Origin: Armatimonadota bacterium
GTDB taxonomy: Bacteria; Armatimonadota; UBA5829; JAUSEB01
Assembly: GCA_030650495.1 (NCBI GenBank)
Contig: JAUSEB010000447.1
Coordinates: 1-41,967 of the forward strand
Reading direction: 5' to 3'
Length of the DNA stretch: 41,967 nt
Each line of letters begins with the position of its first letter. Within the stretch, counting starts at the first letter, position 1. The translations under genes were made by a program, and so were the position numbers. Below, piece after piece: positions 38,471-41,967 of this stretch. The notes beneath the pieces are model-generated. The model was not told where the DNA came from and did not search any database. It saw only the letters and a list, made by a program, of their open reading frames with translations.

Positions 38471-39619
38471 ATGACCGGCAAATTTATCACCGAAAGCAGT
38501 TTCGCGGAAGGTTTGGAGGACGTTATAGCGGCTTCATCCGAAATTACGTTCATAGACGGTTTGACGGGCATACTCGCCTATCGTGGCTATCGGATAGAAG
38601 AATTGGCTCAAAACGCAACATTCGAGGAAGTCACTTATTTACTTTGGAACGAGCGGCTCCCCAACAAAGCTGAGTATGACGATCTGAACCGCCAACTTGC
38701 GGAGTCCCATGCATTGACTCCTCAAGTCATACAGCACATCAGAAACCTGCCTAAAACCATGCACCCTATGGACGCGCTGCGCACGGCGGTGTCCGTTATG
38801 GCGCACTACGATCCCGACGTTCAAGACAATTCACCCGAATCAAACCGCCGCAAGGCGATTCGCCTCGTCGCGCAGACGCCTTCGGTCGTAGCGGCTTTCG
38901 ATCGTATCCGCAACGGCAAGGAGCCTATTCCCGCCAAACCCGGACTCCGCGTCGCGGCCAATTTCCTCTATATGCTAACCGGCAAAGAACCCGATCCCAT
39001 CAGCGAGAAGGCTTTGGAGGTATATTTGGTACTGCTTGCCGATCATGAGTTCAACGCATCCACATTCGCGGCCCGCGTAACAGCAGCCACGTTGTCGGAT
39101 ATGCACTCAGCAGTGGTCAGCGGAATCGGCGCATTGAAGGGCCCATTGCACGGCGGCGCAAACGAGAAAACGATGGAGCTTCTTCTCCTGATCGGCGACC
39201 CGGACGAGGCAAAAGAGTATGTCGAAGGTATGTTGGAACGCAAAGAGAAGATCATGGGAATCGGCCATCGCGTCTACAAGGTCAGGGACCCGCGCACCGC
39301 TGAGCTAAAGAAGATGTCCAAGGCTATGTGCGACGTGATTGGCCGGCCTGAGCTTTACGAGATGTCGGAGATCATAGAACAGACCGTTTGGGACGCGAAG
39401 AGGCTCCCGGCGAACGTCGATTTCTACTCCGCCACGGTCCTCTACGCGCTTGGTCTGAACATAGACACCTTCACCCCGCTTTTCGCGGTAAGCCGGATGT
39501 CAGGCTGGACGGCGCACGTTATGGAGCAGCACGCAAATAACCGCATCATCCGTCCTCGCGCCGAATATCGCGGGCCTGAGCCGGGAAGCAGGCATTACAC
39601 TCCTATGAATGAACGGTAG
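38471..39619 (+). CDS. gltA: Citrate synthase
   Basis: Condenses acetyl-CoA and oxaloacetate at the entry of the TCA cycle. The 382-aa protein is of the short type found in Gram-positives and many others. The catalytic set is present: GPLHGGAN (His), GIGHRVYKVRDPR (His and substrate arginine), and ANVDFYS (Asp). MSGWTAHVMEQ and the C-terminal RPRAEYRG complete the active site. The 2-methylcitrate synthases are close relatives, but no prp genes are nearby. I use the ATG at 38471 with GAGG 6 bases upstream; the longer frame begins inside a palindromic repeat. Confidence 0.93.
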   Translation: MTGKFITESSFAEGLEDVIAASSEITFIDGLTGILAYRGYRIEELAQNATFEEVTYLLWNERLPNKAEYDDLNRQLAESHALTPQVIQHIRNLPKTMHPMDALRTAVSVMAHYDPDVQDNSPESNRRKAIRLVAQTPSVVAAFDRIRNGKEPIPAKPGLRVAANFLYMLTGKEPDPISEKALEVYLVLLADHEFNASTFAARVTAATLSDMHSAVVSGIGALKGPLHGGANEKTMELLLLIGDPDEAKEYVEGMLERKEKIMGIGHRVYKVRDPRTAELKKMSKAMCDVIGRPELYEMSEIIEQTVWDAKRLPANVDFYSATVLYALGLNIDTFTPLFAVSRMSGWTAHVMEQHANNRIIRPRAEYRGPEPGSRHYTPMNER

Positions 39620-39638
39620 GAAGAAACGGGGAATCATA

Positions 39639-39647
39639 TGGTATAAT
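39639..39647 (+). promoter_or_regulatory. Extended -10 promoter of the MntA/HepT pair
   Basis: TGGTATAAT, an extended -10 with perfect TATAAT at 39642-39647. No good -35 is visible, which is normal for this type. The transcript would start near 39654. Confidence 0.55.
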
Positions 39648-39672
39648 ATGCCGGTCAAGAGTGAGAATTCAA

Positions 39673-39963
39673 ATGGACATACTAAAACTCGTAGAAAGCA
39701 AGCGAAATGAAATCCTCAGAATAGCGGCTGCGCATCACGCCCACAACGTGCGCATATTCGGCTCCATCGCGCGCGGCGACGCGGACGAGATCAGCGATGT
39801 GGATTTCCTTGTCGAATTCGAACCAGGGACCAGCTTATTGGACCATGGGGCCATGATTGCGGAGTTGGAAGACTTGCTCGGACGTAAGGTGGATGTGGCC
39901 CCGGAAAAAACCCTCAAGGAGCGCATCAAACACAGGGTATTGTCGGAGGCCATACCGCTGTGA
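39673..39963 (+). CDS. MntA-type nucleotidyltransferase antitoxin
   Basis: A 96-aa minimal nucleotidyltransferase. The active-site pattern GSIARGDADEISDVDFLVEF holds the GS and the two metal-binding aspartates. MntA proteins of MNT-HEPN pairs are known to AMPylate and so silence the HepT RNase. The ATG at 39673 fits the predicted transcript start near 39654; a GTG at 39661 is the alternative. Its end overlaps the HepT start by 4 bases. Confidence 0.85.
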   Translation: MDILKLVESKRNEILRIAAAHHAHNVRIFGSIARGDADEISDVDFLVEFEPGTSLLDHGAMIAELEDLLGRKVDVAPEKTLKERIKHRVLSEAIPL

Positions 39964-40289
39964 GAGATGATAGTGCAAGGCTTTTCGACATTCTGGAGGC
40001 TATCGAGAAGGTCGAACGCTACACAGGAATAGAAAGAGAGGTATTTGAGCGTGATGAGTTGATCCAGACATGGATGGTCTACAATCTGCAGATCATTGGA
40101 GAAGCTGTATCGCGTCTATCAGATGAGTTCTGCGGCAGCCATCCGGACATCCCTTGGCGCGCCATCTCTTCTATGAGAAATGTCATTGCGCATGCATATT
40201 TTCGGGTTGATCTCGACGAGGTGTGGGCTGTTATCAAGAGAGATCTGCCTGGCCTTAAGTTAAAAATACAGGCTATCTTAAAAGTCTGA
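39960..40289 (+). CDS. HepT-type HEPN RNase toxin (DUF86)
   Basis: A 109-aa all-helical HEPN-domain protein. The RNase motif R-x4-H-x-Y is present as MRNVIAHAYF near residue 73, so it is probably active. Such toxins cleave tRNA or other RNA and are silenced by the nucleotidyltransferase encoded just upstream. The GTG start overlaps the antitoxin stop (GTGA), as expected for coupled translation. The gene converges on the sulfatase-fold gene, with a TCGGCAG hairpin between them. Confidence 0.87.
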   Translation: MRDDSARLFDILEAIEKVERYTGIEREVFERDELIQTWMVYNLQIIGEAVSRLSDEFCGSHPDIPWRAISSMRNVIAHAYFRVDLDEVWAVIKRDLPGLKLKIQAILKV

Positions 40290-40304
40290 CTTACGTTGCA
40301 GCGC

Positions 40305-40322
40305 TCGGCAGTTCTCTGCCGA
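40305..40322. terminator. Hairpin between convergent genes
   Basis: TCGGCAG-TTCT-CTGCCGA, a perfect 7-bp stem midway between hepT and the sulfatase-fold gene. No T-run is present, so the terminator assignment is tentative. Confidence 0.4.
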
Positions 40323-40335
40323 CATCGCTCTGAAT

Positions 40336-41658
40336 TCAACCTGCAAATCCCTTTTCCGGCCTGCTGCGCCAGGTCCAGTCTCCCGCCCACGGTATGTGGA
40401 ATTCCCACAACATCCGGTGCAGCTTTTTGGCGATAGCGGGTTCAGCGGACAGAAGATTGTTGCGCTCCTCAGGGTCATTCAGCAAATTATAAAGCTCGTT
40501 TTCCCGCTCGCCTCGGTTGTCTATGAACTTCCACTCAAGAGTCCGCACGGCTTCCCGATACTGCAGCGCGCCTAAGAACGCCGCCTCATGAACTTCCGCG
40601 ACTTCTCCCCGGATTAGAGGATTGAGGTCAACGCCGTCGCAATCGCTGAATTCCAGCCCCAGCCTTTTCATGAGAGTCGGCGCAAGATCAGTGTTCTGAA
40701 CCAGCGCGTCGATCCTTCGGCCTTTGAGGCTGCCTTGGGGGTCTCTTATCATATAAACAAAATGGCAAAGCTCCTCATACAGCGGCACAAAATGTTTTCT
40801 TACCGTTCCATGCTCGCCGAACGGCTCTCCGTGATCGGAAATCAACAATACGATTGTGTCGTCCCAAAGCCCCAGGCGCTCCATGGCCGCCCGCAGCTTG
40901 CCGAACTCATTATCGACCTGCGTCACGCAACCCGCGTATTGCGCCCGGATGTGGCGAAGCTCCTCCGGGGTCAATCGATCCGCCCATAATGCCGGCATAG
41001 GAATCTCCTTGCCCGTATAACCGGGATCATACATATCGCAATACGGCGCAGGCGGGTCCCACGGCTCGTGCGGATCGAAATAGTCGAGCCACAGGAAGAA
41101 CGGATTATCGTTATCTGCATGTGTTTCCAGCCATTTGGTCGCGTCCCTGGTGATGATGTCCGGTGAACAAATCCCCTCGCGCTCCATCATCTCCATGCGA
41201 TTACTGGCGCTGCTCGTGTAGCACCTAACTTCTACTTCACATGAGTCCGGCGTGAAATAGACGTTATCCAGGCTGACCTTTCGATCCGGGTTTATTGGAG
41301 CGTGACACTTACCAGTGGGGTAATGGTGGAATTCGGCAAAATCGCGGTCCATTTTGGCTTCGCGCTTGAACGGCGAATCGCTGAACGCGCAGGTGTGATA
41401 CCCGGCTTCATTCAGCTTGGGAAGAAACGTCACATCGGTATCCCTTAAAGGCTCCCAAGTCCGGTTTGGAAACGTATAATTGCCGGTCACCATAGCCGTG
41501 CGGGACGGAATAGTAATGGGATATTCCGCGATGGCGTTTCCAAAAAACACCGACTCCGCCGCGAAAGCGTCGAAATTCGGCGTCTTGATATACGGATGGC
41601 CGTTAAAAGCCAGATAATCGTACCGAAGGCTGTCGAACATTACTACCAGAACGTTCAT
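40336..41658 (-). CDS. Sulfatase-fold hydrolase with threonine nucleophile
   Basis: A 440-aa alkaline-phosphatase-superfamily enzyme annotated by similarity as sulfatase. The N-terminal metal site is MFDSLRYDYL and the C-terminal one is ISDHGEPFGEHG. YFDPHEPWDPP and QNTDLAPTLM are typical of the family. The active-site pentapeptide is TIPSR (in ITIPSRTAMVTG), where sulfatases have C-x-P-S-R and convert the Cys to formylglycine. Threonine cannot be converted, so phosphodiester or another ester substrate is more likely than a sulfate ester. No signal peptide is visible, suggesting a cytoplasmic enzyme. The HicB-like gene lies 13 bp upstream on the same strand. Confidence 0.82.
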   Translation of the reverse strand: MNVLVVMFDSLRYDYLAFNGHPYIKTPNFDAFAAESVFFGNAIAEYPITIPSRTAMVTGNYTFPNRTWEPLRDTDVTFLPKLNEAGYHTCAFSDSPFKREAKMDRDFAEFHHYPTGKCHAPINPDRKVSLDNVYFTPDSCEVEVRCYTSSASNRMEMMEREGICSPDIITRDATKWLETHADNDNPFFLWLDYFDPHEPWDPPAPYCDMYDPGYTGKEIPMPALWADRLTPEELRHIRAQYAGCVTQVDNEFGKLRAAMERLGLWDDTIVLLISDHGEPFGEHGTVRKHFVPLYEELCHFVYMIRDPQGSLKGRRIDALVQNTDLAPTLMKRLGLEFSDCDGVDLNPLIRGEVAEVHEAAFLGALQYREAVRTLEWKFIDNRGERENELYNLLNDPEERNNLLSAEPAIAKKLHRMLWEFHIPWAGDWTWRSRPEKGFAG

Positions 41659-41671
41659 GATATTGCTTCAG

Positions 41672-41836
41672 TTAGTCCTCTCCGAAAGTCTCAATGTGGA
41701 AACGAATGGCTGATTTGACATCCGCAAGGGTTTCCTCGTAAGTGTCACCCTGGCCGACAACAACTCCCTTCATACCCAAAGGATAAGCTACGTACCCATC
41801 AGAATGTTTCTCAATAACGATTTTGAATTGTTTCAT
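41672..41836 (-). CDS. HicB-like small protein
   Basis: A 54-aa protein (MKQFKIVIEKHSDGYVAYP, then LGMKGVVVGQGDTYEETLAD, ending HIETFGED). The pattern F-x-V-x-I-E-x8-A-x-P then G-x-G-x-T-x-x-E-A-like helix is that of the HicB partial RNase H fold (UPF0150). The ATG has GGAGGG 5 bases upstream and a good promoter. HicB normally pairs with the toxin HicA; no HicA frame is present between the promoter and this gene, so it is a solitary copy or serves another role. Confidence 0.78.
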   Translation of the reverse strand: MKQFKIVIEKHSDGYVAYPLGMKGVVVGQGDTYEETLADVKSAIRFHIETFGED

Positions 41837-41883
41837 AAAGCCCCTCCATATGCTAAGCCTATCTTAACACTTGAGACGGCTGT

Positions 41884-41912
41884 ATTATACGGCGTTTGGG
41901 CGTTACAATCAA
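41884..41912 (-). promoter_or_regulatory. Sigma70-type promoter of the HicB-like gene
   Basis: On the minus strand TTGATT (41912-41907), a 17-bp spacer and a perfect TATAAT (41889-41884). The predicted start is about 40 bases before the ATG. Confidence 0.7.
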
Positions 41913-41967
41913 CGCTTGTGGTATCCTTAGCAGAATATCTTCAGGAGCATCGTTTGTTAGTTGTTTT

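Noticed and set aside
1-41967. tRNA or rRNA genes
   Set aside because: Reading the spacers, I found no cloverleaf-like segment with a GTTCGA-type T-loop and no rRNA signature sequence.

Overview
This is a bacterial chromosome segment, about mid-50s percent GC by eye, with genes on both strands, mostly good Shine-Dalgarno sites and recognisable -35/-10 promoters. The organism is probably a diderm. It has complex I (nuoB), fumarase and citrate synthase, a secreted PEP-CTERM protein (implying an exosortase elsewhere), ComEC-type DNA uptake, and many Gfo/Idh/MocA, sugar-isomerase and sulfatase-fold genes typical of carbohydrate-degrading lineages. The large secreted repeat protein resembles proteins I associate with Armatimonadota. 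That assignment is a low-to-moderate-confidence guess, because no rRNA or ribosomal marker lies in the window.

Layout. 1-6 kb: end of a nuo operon, fumarase, a Gfo/Idh/MocA oxidoreductase, a PEP-CTERM protein, an M20 peptidase and a ZIP metal transporter. 6-8.4 kb: a P1B-type Zn/Cd/Pb ATPase. 8.7-12.9 kb: DUF2905-queA-HTH protein under a near-consensus promoter, then a GT4 glycosyltransferase and a DedA protein ending in a clear terminator. 12.9-16 kb: an Arg/Gly/Pro-rich protein, a YafY/WYL-type regulator and a zinc alcohol dehydrogenase. 16.5-25.05 kb: a Mu-like phage head cassette (terminase subunits, DUF935 portal, protease/scaffold, DUF2190, gpT-like capsid protein, a protein resembling DUF2961/GH172, connector proteins, and small membrane or lysis-type proteins). 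No integrase, transposase, tail or endolysin gene is present. 25-26.2 kb: a palindrome-rich spacer and a Panacea-type toxin-antitoxin pair. 26.2-30 kb: an orphan ParB with a cysteine-rich tail and a comEC split into two overlapping genes. 30-34.6 kb: two large secreted proteins. 34.6-38.3 kb: a probable sugar or sugar-acid catabolic cluster (MocA, amidohydrolase, PGDH_C-type dehydrogenase, sugar isomerase) interrupted by a MITE-like element. 38.4-42 kb: citrate synthase, a MntA/HepT pair, a sulfatase-fold enzyme and a small HicB-like protein.

Between the genes lies an unusually rich set of repeats. At least fifteen tandem arrays share a 7-bp period but differ in unit sequence; many fold back on themselves and several touch stop codons. 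There are also two copies of a 71-bp terminal-inverted-repeat element in opposite orientation, one 120-bp MITE-like element with a 5-bp target duplication, and several long palindromes of REP type. The phage cassette carries the same heptamer arrays as the host spacers, so it looks like a long-term resident rather than a fresh insertion.
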